Shown: positions 41,776 to 55,067, counted from the stretch's first letter. The stretch: DNA of 64,000 nucleotides from Pterobdella sp. o SKG-2022 (GCA_964035795.1 OZ038327.1:5013174-5077173), one strand, 5' to 3'. The notes: generated by a model from the letters alone, not told the origin. Numbers and translations: made by a program.

Positions 41776-43492
41776 TTAAAAGAACGGAAACGAGATTTTA
41801 TACTGATAGACCTACACAAGAAAATAACTATGATTGCAGACAAGCACACAAACACACGCACAAAAAACAACACGAACATGTCTAGGAACAGACAAGAAAA
41901 GACGCAAACAAAAAAGCTGCCAACCACGCATATAAATGAAGATACTTTCAATTACAGAGACATATATGTTGAAATCCCAAGAAATATTCACACACGTGTA
42001 AACTCATACAAAGTACCACAAACAGACACACATACAGGCCCAATTAGAACTTCGCATACAAACAAGCATACAAACAAACGCAAAGATACAAATCAAAGAA
42101 AACATTCAGAAAGACATAGAGCAGTACACAGTGTTTTGTTTCCATATGTATCTTCAGATGAAGGTTTGAGTAGCAAAGTGAAAAAAACCGCTTCTGTTAC
42201 TTATAATAATGATAATGGTGCATACGGACAAAATGTCGATGCTGATAATGCTTATAGTGCTAACAGTACTAATGAAGACGGTGATGATGGTGGCTTAAAA
42301 TATAATTATGGTGGTAAAAGATATAATAGTCTGAATATTGATGATAGGAATATTGATAATAGGGGTGGTGGTTGGAGAGGTTATTTTAAAAACCACCATG
42401 AGTGCCATGGAAAAGATTATAGAAGAGACACCTTCAAAAGGAAGAAGGTTAGAAAAAGTTTATCAAGTTTAAGCTTTTTAAAAAGCACAGAGTCAAATAT
42501 GGATCTCCGCCTCACCTCTATAGATCAATTGAAAGATTCAGAAGAAGTTAATGCGAAAAAAAAGTTTAGTGGTCAGCTCGAAATGTTAGAAAAAAATCAA
42601 AAAAAGATGTCAGCTGAGAGTTTAAGAATGTCTTCTTCCTACAGAAAAGGAATCATGAAAAAAAACAAAAATCTCTACAGAACGTTTCAAAAGAAATCTC
42701 CGCTCTTTTCATTAAAAGCTTCACCTCCCAGTACCTTGAAAACCAACTTTTCTCAAACAAAACGTCACTTTTCTTCTTCACCTCCTTTTCATTCAGCTCA
42801 TCATAATTCTTTTTCATCTCCTTTTTCATCTCCTTCCTCTTTTTCTTCCACCACCACCACAGACCAAAAAGACGGAAACTCACAAAAGATATTCTGCTTG
42901 AAACCTGGTTGCAGAGGGCATGTGTCTTCACAAGATGATATGAACAACAATCAAGAAATTAACTTGCAAGATGTGTTAGATTATCTCGAAAGTAAGTCTG
43001 GAGAAAAGAAGATCCATTCAAACTGGGGTTTTAAATATTCTAAAAATAGCCTTTTTGATGATGACTCAATAGATAGTGAGAAAGAAAAAAAATTTTTCGT
43101 TAAAACTTATGGAAAACAAAAACCAGGGATCACAAAAACTAAATCAATTTTAAAACATGACAAAACTCCTTCAAGAAACGAAACTTTCCATATGATCAAA
43201 TCAAAAACCAAGTTGAGCAGTTCAAAATCTACAATTGAAAGCAGTTCTTCAGACTCAAAAACATCCAGTTTAAAATATAATTCAAGCTCGTATTTTTTGG
43301 ATACCCATAAAACCTCCCAAAACACATCAAATCAAAACTCAAAGTTATCTTTTCCTAAGACCAAAAGTTACTCACAAGTTAGCTTATACTCTCCTTTTTT
43401 GTGCTTCTCAACAAACAACAATTCTTTCGCTTCTTTCCTCAACCTGGAGAGCAGGGTTCGAAACCTTAGTCTTCCACATAGCTTTTCTTCAG
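41776..43492 (+). CDS. Gene A exon: basic, Ser-rich cytoplasmic region
   Basis: The frame is open from 41743 and ends at the donor CTTCAG|GTATTT (phase 1). The acceptor is either GTTCGTTTCAG at 41775 or GATTGCAG at 41839. The second is weaker but joins the preceding exon in phase 1 with the long frame. Content: a His/Thr/Asn stretch with (CA)n flavour; HSVLFPYVSSDEGLSSK; an acidic and Gly-rich patch; RKSLSSLSFLKSTESNMDLR; Lys-rich helices; FCLKPGCRGH; NLQDVLDYLESKSGEKK; Ser/Lys-rich C-terminal part. It splices to 43683 with exact phase agreement. Function unknown. Confidence 0.65.
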
Positions 43493-43682
43493 GTATTTTA
43501 ATGTAATTTTTGTTTTTTTTATGTAATTTTCTTCTATAATCTATATATCTTATATTCTCTATAAACTTTTTGTACATTATTTTTGCTTCTAATGTACAAT
43601 ATCTTTTTTAAATATTACTGCAAGGTTATTTAATACTAATATAAACCCAAAACCTGAAAACCTGAACACTGCATATTCTCAG
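43493..43682 (+). other. Gene A 190-bp GT-AG intron
   Basis: Begins GTATTTTAATG, ends ATATTCTCAG. The upstream exon ends after the first base of a codon and the downstream exon supplies the other two. The junction reads SS-G-AKQNDRF. Stops occur in the upstream frame within the intron. Confidence 0.75.
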
Positions 43683-46600
43683 GTGCGAAACAGAACGATA
43701 GATTTCTATCTTCAAAGAGTGAACTAAACTTGGAATCAGCCATAAAATGCAACAGTTGCTACCGGATAGGTCGAAACGCTTTGAAACATATAAGTCACGT
43801 CAATAGGGATATAAACATTTGTAAATCAGCCATGGAGAGTATAAGGAGAAAAATACTGAATGAAGTTGAAAACCATTTTAAAAAGAAAAATAATAAGAAA
43901 AATAATAAAGTTGATAAAAAAAATAGAACTAGCAAGAGAAATGTTATAAAGAGTCCTATAAATAATGAGAATAATAACGAAAATAACAGGACGATTTATA
44001 GAAATATAGAAAACGTTAACGAAAATCACAGAACAAACAATATAAATAATAAAAACAAGAAAGATAACACAAATAAGATGCACAGTTTAGATAGATCTTG
44101 TGGAAACAGTTTCAAAGACTACAATTCCATTAAAAGTAAACTCAATATGAATAGTAATAGAGCCAATTCTTTTACACATGGTTGTATAGAAAAAAAGGAC
44201 GAGGGTAGTTTGAAGAATTGTTCTATTTATAGAAAAGATATGGTTCAAGCTGATCTTAAAAATGGTAAAAAGACTATCGAAAATATTGTCGATGAATATA
44301 ATTTAATTTCGGGAAAGATGTTTGCATCAAATATGATGAAGAACGCAAAAGTGAACGATGAAAAACCTTTGAGAAAATCATGGATGAAAGAAAAATTGTT
44401 CCAAAAAATTAAGAGAAAAATCGATATGTCACCAAAAATTTTAAGCAATATAACGGAAAGACTCGTTAAAGAAAATGAAAATGAAAACGTATTCAATTCA
44501 TTGCAATCTTGTTTTGAAAAAAAAACCCCGTCCACTATAACGCCACCAGACAAAATGATTCGAAACAAAACATTCCATACTCAAATAGCAATAAATAACC
44601 CGATCAAAATAGTAGATCTTTTGCACAATAACAACACAAAAAAACAAAAAAGCAGTTACAAAACTACAGAAAATTATAACCACACGAACAACAACAGAGA
44701 CAATCTCAACAACAACACAGACAAATACAACAAGCAAGCCAATAGTTTCAGAGGAACATACACATATGACTCACCTAGAAGACTAAACTTTAAACAGCTT
44801 TTAGCACCTCACACCAAGGAAAGAGTTATAGCCAATTGTGAAATAAACTGTAAATTCACAAAGAATTGTGCGAACGAACGATGCGTGCACAACTTGAAGC
44901 CTAAAAAACTTAGGCAATTGAAAACAGAATCTGATCGTTTGGATGTTTTAAAAAAGAGGCTGGACTGTACAAAATATAGGCAAAATTATGATAAAGAAAA
45001 AGATAAATACAAACAATTCGACAAAGAAACAATCAAAAATACATACAAAAACACCGAGTACCATTATCAACCAGCCAAAAGAGAAGTTTACTTAAACCCT
45101 CATATCACTCAAAAGCCACTCAACTCACCAAAAAATTACAAAAATAGTTACAAAACTAACTCCAGAAACGCATATAAGTTATACCCAGCAATAAATAATA
45201 GCAGAACTATTTTTTCTGGTGATAAAACAAAGAAAAAATCGCCGTCTTCGGCAATGAATTTTTCCTGTAAGACTGCGACTAGTAGAAAAAAAAGTAATTT
45301 ATTCAAAGGTGATACTAAAATGAAAAAAGCTGGTAGCTATCAGGCGAAAGAGGAGAAATCATTTTATAGAAAGAAATCAAAAAATTTCACTGATGACGCC
45401 CAAACAATCAAGACACAAGTAGCAAAAATGAAAATAAACAACAACACACCAATCAAAAAAACACGCACATCGAAATTGAATACAAAAGTCAAAAGCCCAA
45501 GAGAGACCAACCAAACATTCAACACTCTAGATACTAATGGTTGGCAAGACAAGATTGAATATTGGAAGATACCTAGCGATTTCAACTGCAACACACACCA
45601 CGTCAGGCCCAGCCCTTTAAGGTCCAACATCTTTGAAAGGATTCGTAGAAACGACATTGCTGAGGATGAAGATGATGATGATGATGATGATTATAGTTCC
45701 AATGATTCTACCACTGAAAGCTCCGATGAAACTAGTGACAGTAGTACGAGGTCATCAACAAAATGGTGGGAGCGTGCCAAGCAAAAAACAAAAAAGTTCC
45801 CAAATCGACCGAAGCCATACAAAAAATCGTCAATAAAATTGAACAAAAAACCCGAAATTTTGAAAATGCAAAAAGCATCACTAAACATGAGACCAACAAA
45901 TACTCAAAAAAAACCTTTAAAAACCTCAAAAGGTTGGCTCTACTCAACCCCCAAGTACTATAAAGACTTTAACGACTCTTGCTTCAGAAACAACAACTTG
46001 AACAACTGCCCAAATGATACACTCAACAAAAATCTCAACACCAATCCCAACAACAACCCACTGAAAAATTCAACTTTAAACAGAATTTTCAAGAGTGCCA
46101 GAACCAAACCTCCATGGAAACCTAGTGGCAAATACCAAGATCCAATATCTAACTTTAAAAAATTTAAACCTTATTCTCCTCAAAAACCTATCTGTAACTT
46201 TAACAAGTATAATAGTTGCGAGAAATTTCCTATAGCAAATGTTTGCGCTTTGGACATAGAAAAGTATGCTATTGAAAATTATGGGCTTTCTAATGTAGGT
46301 GAAAATCTTGAAAATCAAGCGCAAGACGATGTTTTATTACAACATCAAGAACAACAAATACAACAAGCTATAACATCTCGACAACCACAGTTACTCTTAA
46401 CACCACAACTACAGCTACTCACAACACCACAGCCACAACCACAAGTACTAACAACACCACAGCCACAACTAATAACAACACATTCACAAACACTCCCCAA
46501 TCTACAAGCACAAAGAGTAGAACCAATAAACAACTGCAACTACTCTGCTTATCCCAACCAAAACTACGCCAACAACTTGCAGAGCACGTTTCAGCAACAA

Positions 46601-49600
46601 TACAACAGTAACAACTACTACAACTGTTGTGCTACGCACCCTGTCATCAACAATGAAAACAAAATGGAAGCTCAAAACAATGGTAAAACTCATGAAGATT
46701 CCGCATTCATGAAAAAGTTACAGTTGAACTGTTGTTTGGATAAGTTTAAGGGAAAATTTTCAGAAAAAAATATGAAAATGAGTATAGAAAAAAATGGCAA
46801 AAAACTGGCAGAATTGAAGGAAAAAATTAAAAAAAGAGCATTAGAAAATGAAAAAAAGGAAAACTCATGCTGCTCGGAAGGTGATACAGAAAATAGTTGT
46901 CCAGGGAAAGATGGCAACTCAAAAGATCTGAAAAGTTGGTGGGTGGACTTTAAAAAGAAGTTTGAAGAAAATGCTTCATCTTGTCAAATATGCAATTTTG
47001 ACAAAAGATCTGCAGAGAAAAAACGAAAACGGACTGAAAAACTGAAAGAAAAAAAAATGAAGAAACAATGCGAGGTTTGCTACAGAAACAGACTGCAAAG
47101 TCTGCATAGAGAAAAGGCACAAAATTCAACTCAGAATTTGTATAAACGCAGGTACAACTCTATAAATAGTGATTTTGTTAATTTCAAAAAGTGCTCTGAG
47201 ATTATAAAGTCGAGAAACTGCTGTGAGAATCTAGCTGATAACATTGAAAAAGAAAATATCTCATCAGAAAATGACTGTAGGCCAAAAAATAATGTTTTCG
47301 ATATGATAAAAAAGTTAAAAAGTAATAAATCAAGTTTTTTTTTGAAAAAAAAATCCAAAGCTGAAAAAGCGAGCAATTGTGAAGGTGTGATTCAAAAGAT
47401 TTGTGGAAACAGTGATAATGAGGTTTCAGCTTTGAGAAAAAACAACGAAGAGCCAAGAAAGGATTCTTGCACGATGAAGAAAATTTTTGTTGAACAAGAA
47501 GTACAAATGAAACTCTCAACGTTGGATCAGAAGTGCCAAACTGAAAACAATGCAAAAAAGTGCAAAAAAGATGAAAGTTCTTTTGAAAATAAGGTGGAAG
47601 AAACAAAGATATGCTCCGAACTTCGAAACAGCTGCAAAAACACGGTTGAAGAAAATCGAAAGCAAAGCTTGTTTGATCAGGCAAAGAACTGCTTGAAGAA
47701 GTTCAAGTCATTCAAATCAAAATCTAGCTTCACTCTAGGTTGTTCCTGTTGTAATAACTTTGAAGGGAACAAAATCAAATTCAAAAATTATGCATGCATT
47801 TCTGGTATGGATAATTCTGACACGTTAGCAAATAAAACGCAAGATAAAAAAGAAAAACTAAATTTAGAAGACGAACTTAAAAAGATTTGTTGTAACAAAG
47901 CTAATGAGCTGGAAGTAAAAGAATCATTTAACAACCAAAACAACAAAGGGTGCCTTGATTTCAAGGCTTACGTCAGAAAAATGAAATCCAAGTGTGAAGA
48001 GAATGATGAAAAATGTGACTATAATAAAGTTTTATCGAGTAAAATGCAGAGTTTGAAGAAACAAACTTCAGTGAAGTTTTCCGATGATAGTGATGTTTGT
48101 GGTTCGATAAGAAAGAGTAGTGTAAAAAGCAGAGAATGTAGCGAATCTAATGAAAGATCGACTAGGAAAACATGCAAAGATCAAGAGAAAAATAGCATAC
48201 CAACGAAAAAACGTGGAAGAATCAAAGAAATTTGTGAAGAATTGAAAAGTTTAATAAAACATAAAAAAAGATCTATGACCAGGGAGAAAAAGAGGAGCTT
48301 CAAACAGGCAAGTGTTTCTAGGTCACCAAACAAATACAAAATAAGCTTGAAAGACTTTGGACTGACAGAAGCTGAGTGTATATGTCTTAAAATTTCACAA
48401 AAAGCAGAACAGAAAAAACGGGAAATGCTGAAAAAAAAACCAGATGCGTGCTCGATCAAGTGCCCAAACAAGAAAGCTGAAGGTGAAAATAACAATTATG
48501 ACCTAGAATATTTGGGGTATGACAACTCCGATTGTGAAGTCGAGAGCTCCAAAAAAAGAAGCAGACGATCGAAAAGCAGAACTTTACCTTTGCGTCTAAA
48601 CAAAATGAAGGGAGATTGCTTAGAAGAAAAGAAGAAAGATGCTGTTGAAAAATTCGAGCTTTTCCGGAAGTTGACAAAAGTAGACAGAACTATGAAGCAG
48701 TTTGAAAAAAAAATGGCGAAAATGAAAGACCTCAAAGCGTTATGCGAGTTTGACGAAAAAAAGGTGAAAAACAACAAGATGGCTAAAGACGATTCGTGTA
48801 TGCAGTTGATTGAAGAGTTGGAAGGCTGTGGAAAGATGAGAAGTGATGATGAGTGTGATATGGTCATTTCTTCACTGAAAAGTTCATCGAAGGTTACAGA
48901 AGTTTGTGATAAGGAATCTACAAAAGATGATTGTGAAAGAATCTGTAAATCTTTATACGGTGGTGATGATGACGATGATGATACTTGTGAGAAAATAACC
49001 AAACTGATTCAGAAAGCTAAGATGGATAGTTGGAGAAGAAAAGCAGAAAAAACAGAAAAAGATAAAACTAAATTTTCAAATCAAAAGCCAGCCATCTTCG
49101 ATAAACTCGACTGCTTGATACAAAGAAGAAAATCAGAAAAAAGAAGGAGTTGGAAGAAAGAAGATTGTGCTGATAAAAAAGCAAATCTTAAAAACTCTAA
49201 GCCTGATTGGTTGAAGAAAAAGCTCGATGAAATATGTGGAGATTTGAAAAGTGACAAGGAATCAAAAAAAAAAGAATCTTCTTGTGAGATTTGTAAACTT
49301 TTGAAGGAGAATAAGAAAGAGCCATGGCATTCATCGAAGCACGAACAAATGGAGGCCTGTGATAAAGATCTGTGTAGTTTTTTGAATAATAAAAATTTGT
49401 TTGACTTTTTGAGCGATAAAAATAACGATCCATGTGAATTCTTGAATGCTAAAAAGAGAGACTCAGGCAAATGTTCAAAAAACAAAACAAAGAACGAAGA
49501 TTCATTTTCAGATCTATGTTTTCCCAAAAAAAAAGCTTCTTCATTGATCTTCTGCTTAACAAAAGACGAGAGAGCAAGTGATTTCTGCTCTTCAAACTTC

Positions 49601-49855
49601 ACCTTCCCAAACACACTGCACCACTCAAAAAAATCTATTAAAAACCCAAGCTACAAGGTGAAAAAACCCAGATACTCCAACCTCTTGAAACCTTCAAAAA
49701 ACCGGGAAGAGCTGTCCCAAGTAGAAAAGTACCTTACAGCCTACTCTTCTACGTCACGGGAATCTTTGACGTCATGCCTACGTCAGATGATGATGAGAGA
49801 GAAGGTAGAGGGAGCGATAAAAGAATTTTGTGAGAAAAAGGATAGGCGATGCTGA
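43683..49855 (+). CDS. Gene A terminal exon: 2,057-codon Lys-, Asn- and Cys-rich region
   Basis: One uninterrupted frame of 6.1 kb ends at TGA (49853-49855). In order: a short Cys/basic start (KCNSCYRIGRNALKH); Lys/Asn-rich sequence; two small Cys clusters (NCEINCKFTKNC, NERCVHNL); an acidic Asp run near 45670; a Gln/Pro-rich tract with LTTPQPQ repeats (46350-46500). From about 46700 comes a long Lys/Glu-rich region with many Cys spaced on short helices (for example KEICEELKSLI, DDCERICKSL, SSCEICKLLKE). The end is EKKDRRC. No catalytic motif or known domain was recognised. Codon use is ordinary and not microsatellite-derived, which supports real coding. A cytoplasmic scaffold role is a guess from topology. 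Confidence 0.8.
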
Positions 49856-49902
49856 TTGGCTGTGCAGTTGTCGATATTTTTAGAACTATTTCTGAATTTT
49901 TG

Positions 49903-49908
49903 AATAAA
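49903..49908 (+). terminator. Polyadenylation signal AATAAA after gene A
   Basis: Canonical AATAAA 48 nt after the stop codon, followed by T-rich sequence (GATTTTATTATT). Confidence 0.6.
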
Positions 49909-50018
49909 AACAATAAGATTTTATTATTATTATTGTTTTTGTTATTAGTATTTTTTCATTGTTTAATTAATAATAATTTTTCAAATAATAATAGTTAGTT
50001 TTTGAAGACTGGAAAAAA

Positions 50019-50186
50019 ATGTTGTTGGTTTCAAATCGATATTTGAAGGAACTCGACAAAATTCAAAAAATTATCCATAAAAAAATTTATAAAAACAAAC
50101 TTAAAACAATCAAAAAAAAGAAAAATATTCCAATATGGATAATGCATTTTAATCTCGATTCATTTTTAGTTTCGTGTGAAATCAAG
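50019..50186 (+). CDS. Gene B exon 1, 56 codons
   Basis: ATG at 50019 has A at -3. An in-frame TAG lies upstream near 49992. The exon ends at a consensus donor, ATCAAG|GTGAGT (phase 0). It reads MLLVSNRYLKELDKIQKI, then a Lys-rich helix, then IPIWIMHFNLDSFLVSCEIK. It begins only 163 bp after the gene A stop. It could instead be an internal exon if a splice acceptor upstream (ATAATAG) is used. Family unknown. Confidence 0.55.
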
Positions 50187-51740
50187 GTGAGTGCTGTTAT
50201 TAATCTAGATTGCATATATCTTTATTAATCTCATCATGCTCAAATCAATTTGTATTAAAAGCTAAAATTTGTTTATATTTTTATTTAAGTTAAAAGTTAA
50301 TTGAATTTATTATTCTTTAGCTTCAAATAGAATTTTGATATTACGAAACCATCCTGTTTTATTCATACCTTAGAATATTGATGATAAATTTTTTTCCTAT
50401 TACTTTGTTTATTATTATTATTTTTATTTATATTTTCTTATTATCATTCATGTTATGATCATATTCATTCTATTTTTATCGCAATAAAACAAAAAACCAA
50501 TTAATATTCACTAATCTTACTTTAACATTCATAGTCATAATTATTATTTTTTTTATTGGACTTTTATAGATTAACTTCAGATGTCATACAAACTTGAAAC
50601 TTCTCAAACAACTCAGAAATATTGAGAATTCCAAGTCATATTTATAAAAATTTTTAGTTTGTTTCTATTTCCACATTTGTTTAAATTGTTCAAAAAATAA
50701 ACATAATAATGAATAATAATGATAATAATAATAGTATCAATATGGCAGTTTCATTTTTATTATTATCCATGTTATTTATTATCCTTTTTGATAAAAATTT
50801 CATTATTATTATTATTATTATTACTTTGTTGTTATCACTGTTATATGAGCCCGTTATGTTATTAAATTGGTTATTCGAGAAACATTAATCACAACAAGCA
50901 ATAAAAAAAAGGTTGATTGAATAAAGCTATCTATTGGAAATAACAATAAGACTAAAAAACATAATAATATTAATCATAAAAAAAATAATAATTAAATAAC
51001 TAACACTCATTATGAATTGATTATTTCTGGTGAAAATGATGGCAATTAAAGAAAAATCATAACGTAAAAAACTTATAATAATACAAACAAAAATTATTTT
51101 TGAAAATTAATCATAATAATGAAATGGAAAAAATAAAAAGAGCGAGAAGAATACTTGATTCAATTAACAATAGTGCAATCTATCGTAACATAATTTAGAT
51201 TCATTAAATGCAGATATAACCCAAAAAACGTGAGATTAAAACCAAAAGATTATAAATTTGAAATTGATTAACATAATAATTGAGAATTATCTGATGAGGA
51301 TGGGGATGATATGAAAGATTATATGAGGAAACTTTGAGGTCAATGTTGATGGTAATATACAAAACATCAATAATAAGACGAATGATCAACATATAATAAT
51401 AACAATAATAAGACGAATGATCAACATATAATAATAACAATAATAATATTAATAATTTTAATGATAATGGATGTAATAATAATAATAATAATAATGTTAG
51501 TGAGAATAAAAATAATAGTAAGAATAATAAAACTAGAAATAATAATAATAAAAATAATATTTTAAAAAATAATAATGAAAATATTAACATTGGTGTTTTA
51601 TGAAAAAAATGGCGTACTTATAATACAAATTATACTCTTTATTATCCATTAGATTTTCGTTTATTTCATCAAAAAAGAGAGTTTTTGCATACAAAAATTT
51701 TCGAAAATTATAATTTTAGATACGCTAAGCTATATTATAA

Positions 51741-52300
51741 AACATTAGTATTATTATTCATATTATTATTTATATTATTATTATTCATATTATTATTTAT
51801 ATTATTATTATTATTATTCATATTATTATTATTCATATTATTATTTATATTATTATTATTCATATTATTATTTATATTATTATTATTCATATTATTATTT
51901 ATATTATTATTATTCATATTATTATTTATATTATTATTATTCATATTATTATTTATATTATTATTATTATTATTCATATTATTATTATTCATATTATTAT
52001 TTATATTATTATTATTCATATTATTATTTATATTATTATTATTATTCATATTATTATTATTATTCATATTATTATTATTATTCATATTATTATTATTATT
52101 CATATTATTATTATTATTCATATTATTATTATTATTCATATTATTATTATTATTCATATTATTATTTATATTATTATTTATATTAGTATTTATATTAGTA
52201 TTCATATTATTATTTTTATTATTATTTTTATTATTATTTATATTATTACTCATATTATTATTTATATTATTATTCATTTTATTATTTATATTATTATTAC
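51741..52300. repeat. Compound (ATT)n array with regularly spaced CAT and TAT triplets
   Basis: Blocks such as TTATTATTATTCATATTATT repeat over about 560 bp, first with ATTCAT/TTTAT alternation and then ATTATTATTATTCAT. Both the Leu/Ile and the Asn/Met open frames are composition artefacts. Confidence 0.93.
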
Positions 52301-52661
52301 CGTTGAGCAAAAAAGATCTTGAGTGGTTTGAAAATTTATTTAAATACAGCTCTTTGTGTTATAAAAGTAATATCTGATTTAATTGATTGGAAAAAAATAG
52401 CATTCCAAACGCTCTTTTAATTGAATAATGACACGAAGCTTTCCGTAAGTTGAACTCACATTATCAAGTATACAAACTTCAAAAATACGAAAATAGAAAC
52501 ACAGTAGTATTTACAGTAATATATCACTACTATTTTCATATCACTTGTATTGATAGATTTATAATCAAAATATCACATAATCACATCATTATCAACTTTC
52601 AAAAAATGTTCACATCTATGCTTTTTCCCTTTAAATTCTCTACTTTTCTCTACAACTTTGC

Positions 52662-52752
52662 TAATGAATTATGACGAGGTTTTACTTGTTGAAAATTTTA
52701 GCTAAATAAAATTTTTTCTCTACGTGTTTTTATAAATCCTCATAATTTAAAA
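52662..52752. repeat. Half copy of palindromic family P2
   Basis: CTAATGAATTATGACGAGGT, TTTACTTGTTGAAAATTTTA, GCTAAATAAAA and ACGTGTTTTTATAAATCCTC match one arm of 63108-63335. Confidence 0.7.
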
Positions 52753-53777
52753 ATTGCTATTGTTGTTTTTTTATCATCTTTTTATTATTGTTTTATTTTT
52801 TTTTATTATCTCTTCTATTATTTTTTTTATTGTTAATTTTATTTCTCATTATTTTTTTATTATCCTATATATGTGAAGATTAATTATTTAGTGTGAATGA
52901 CATCACACAAAAAAGCTATTGTATTTTTGATTGCTGTTCATAATATTATTATTTAATGAATTCAGAATTTTTGAATAATAATGCTAAAACTGCTAATTCA
53001 CTACTACTACTACTACTACCACTACTACTACTACTACTTCTAATGCAAACACTACTACTGCTAACTGTAAAAATACTACTAAATTTAATAGTAACAATAA
53101 TATTGCTATCATTAATAATGATATTAACATTATTGACGCAACAGTGATGAACACGTGTGTGAATCAGAGAACAACTTTGTTATTGTTATTTATTTTGTTT
53201 TTATTTTTATGTTTTTATCAAAAATAATAATAATAATTCAACTTTTGAAATGAATTTTTATTGGCTACGCTGATTTAGAAAGCTAAAAGTATTGATGGCT
53301 CAAAAGCATGTTAATTATTATGATTGGCTCTGCTTATTATAGACGTTTTTATTGTGTCTGCTAATAATACTTTTATGATGAAAAAACATCATTTTATTAT
53401 TATTGATATAATAATAGTAATAATGAGAATATTGATGATAATAATTAGATTAATAATAAGAATAATAATAATAATACTTCTAATAATAATTTTTTTTCTT
53501 TCATTATTATTTTTCTAAAGATTGGCACAACTGATAATAAATCACGATGCTAAGGTTATAAGCGGAAAAAGGATAATAATAATAATTATTATTATTATCA
53601 ACATTATACTTTTGACATATAGAGGCTTAAAGTCTAGTCGTGATAGAGAACAGTGAAAATGATTAACTTCAATTCAGAGAAAAGTTTCTAGTGGCCATTA
53701 AAAGCAATACAATTTTGAAGCTATTGTATTTTTAATTTTTTTAATGAAATTCTAGAAAGTTCAATTATGAATATATG

Positions 53778-53912
53778 AGTATTCAATTGAAAACACTTTT
53801 GGGAGTTTTTACATTATCTTTGTACCGCTACTTGATAATGTAAGCTCATCTCACGAAAAGCTTCGTAGAATAAAATAAACTCCCAAGAGTGTTTTCAATT
53901 GAATTTTTACGT
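53778..53912. mobile_element. Palindromic MITE-like element, family P3
   Basis: The arms are TATTCAATTGAAAACACTTT / TGGGAGTTTTTA and the reverse complement TAAACTCCCAAGAGTG / TTTTCAATTGAATTTTTAC. The centre has CTTGATAATGTAAGCTCATC / TCACGAAAAGCTTCG, a motif also found at about 2010, 27720, 29500, 52436 and 57650. Confidence 0.7.
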
Positions 53913-54445
53913 TTGGCTCAAAGAATTAGAATGCATGAGTATTCCTTCAAATGGTTGTTCTGATAAGTTATTAGTGGAAAATTATCATTTGACAAGATTG
54001 AAAATAACATAGAATGAAGCTATTTTAGACTTTTGATACTTTTTTTGTTGTTAAATTGTTTCACTAAAATAAAATTTCAGTTATTGTTCAATAAGAATTT
54101 TATTTATAAAAATCCTAGTCTTTACGATTAAGACAATAATTATCATTTATATTATGTTACAAAAAACGTTATTTTTTAATGTTTATATTGAAATTAGTTT
54201 CTCTAGGACACAATTTTGATTCTTGTTTAGCAGGGTATTAACAATGGAATTGTTGTTGCATAACTTAATTAAGAAATTTTTTGAATACTTTTATATTTAA
54301 CTCAAAATTCTCAAGTTTCAAATAATTCTACATTTTTAACTGCAATTAATTAACCATGAAACCAGGGTGGATTTAGGAAATATAAAGCCCAAATATTATA
54401 TATGATATATCAATTTTTATAGGTTATAACTCTGAACTGTATTAG

Positions 54446-54520
54446 TATCTCTAAGCGCCTCCGATACATGCTCAATTTATGTAAAAAGCACGCTATATAA
54501 ATGTAAATATGAAATAAATT
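54446..54520 (+). mobile_element. LINE-type 3' tail, subfamily T2
   Basis: AAGCGCCTCCGATACATG, CTCAATTTATGTAAAAAGCA, CGCTATATAAATGTAAATA. It nearly repeats 57762-57830. The GCGC...CGCTATATAAATG layout is typical of CR1/L2 3' ends. No coding part remains. Confidence 0.65.
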
Positions 54521-54644
54521 GAGAGAAAAGCATTTAATGTGGATTTAATTATAGTAAGCTTTCCTCAAAAATACTCATGGAAAATAGTATGAGATACAGA
54601 AAGTTCATCTAATGAACAGAATACTATAACTAACTTTGAGACGC

Positions 54645-54705
54645 CTCTAAAACGGAGTCGTTTTAAAATTGCGCGCTATAAAAAGATTATTGTTAATAAT
54701 AATTA
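54645..54705 (+). mobile_element. LINE-type 3' tail, subfamily T3
   Basis: GAGACGCCTCTAAAACGGAG, TCGTTTTAAAATTGCGCGC, TATAAAAAG, then a TAAT-rich end. It resembles LINE tails but differs from the other two types here. Confidence 0.5.
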
Positions 54706-55067
54706 TTATTATAAAGTAATTAAAATACTCAATTAAATATTCAGAAAAGCTTTTTAAAGTTAATCAAAAGAAAAAATGAAAATAATGGCAAAAGTTCAAC
54801 TAAAAATCATGGTAAAGTAACCGAAATGAATAATGAGAATTCATCAAAATGAACAGTAAGAACAATATGGGTAAATAAATGAAACAATAACAACAAAAAG
54901 AAGCCAATAAAAACAATAACAATAAAAAACAACAGTGATAATGATGTTAGTAAAAATAATAATAAAAATAACAATAATAAAATAGATTGTCATCAATATT
55001 CATCAAAACATATGGAAAGGCAAAGGGAGTTTAATGCAAAGTGCATAATTAATGGAGGGTGGTGAAT

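Noticed and set aside
51685..52377. Leu/Ile-rich and Asn/Met-rich frames on opposite strands
   Set aside because: Both follow from the (ATT)n/CAT array; no non-repeat coding sequence adjoins them.
53000..53220. Thr/Asn-rich frame after a short (ACT)n ending in a hydrophobic stretch
   Set aside because: Resembles gene A's style but has no acceptor or donor and is explained by ACT and TTA repeats.
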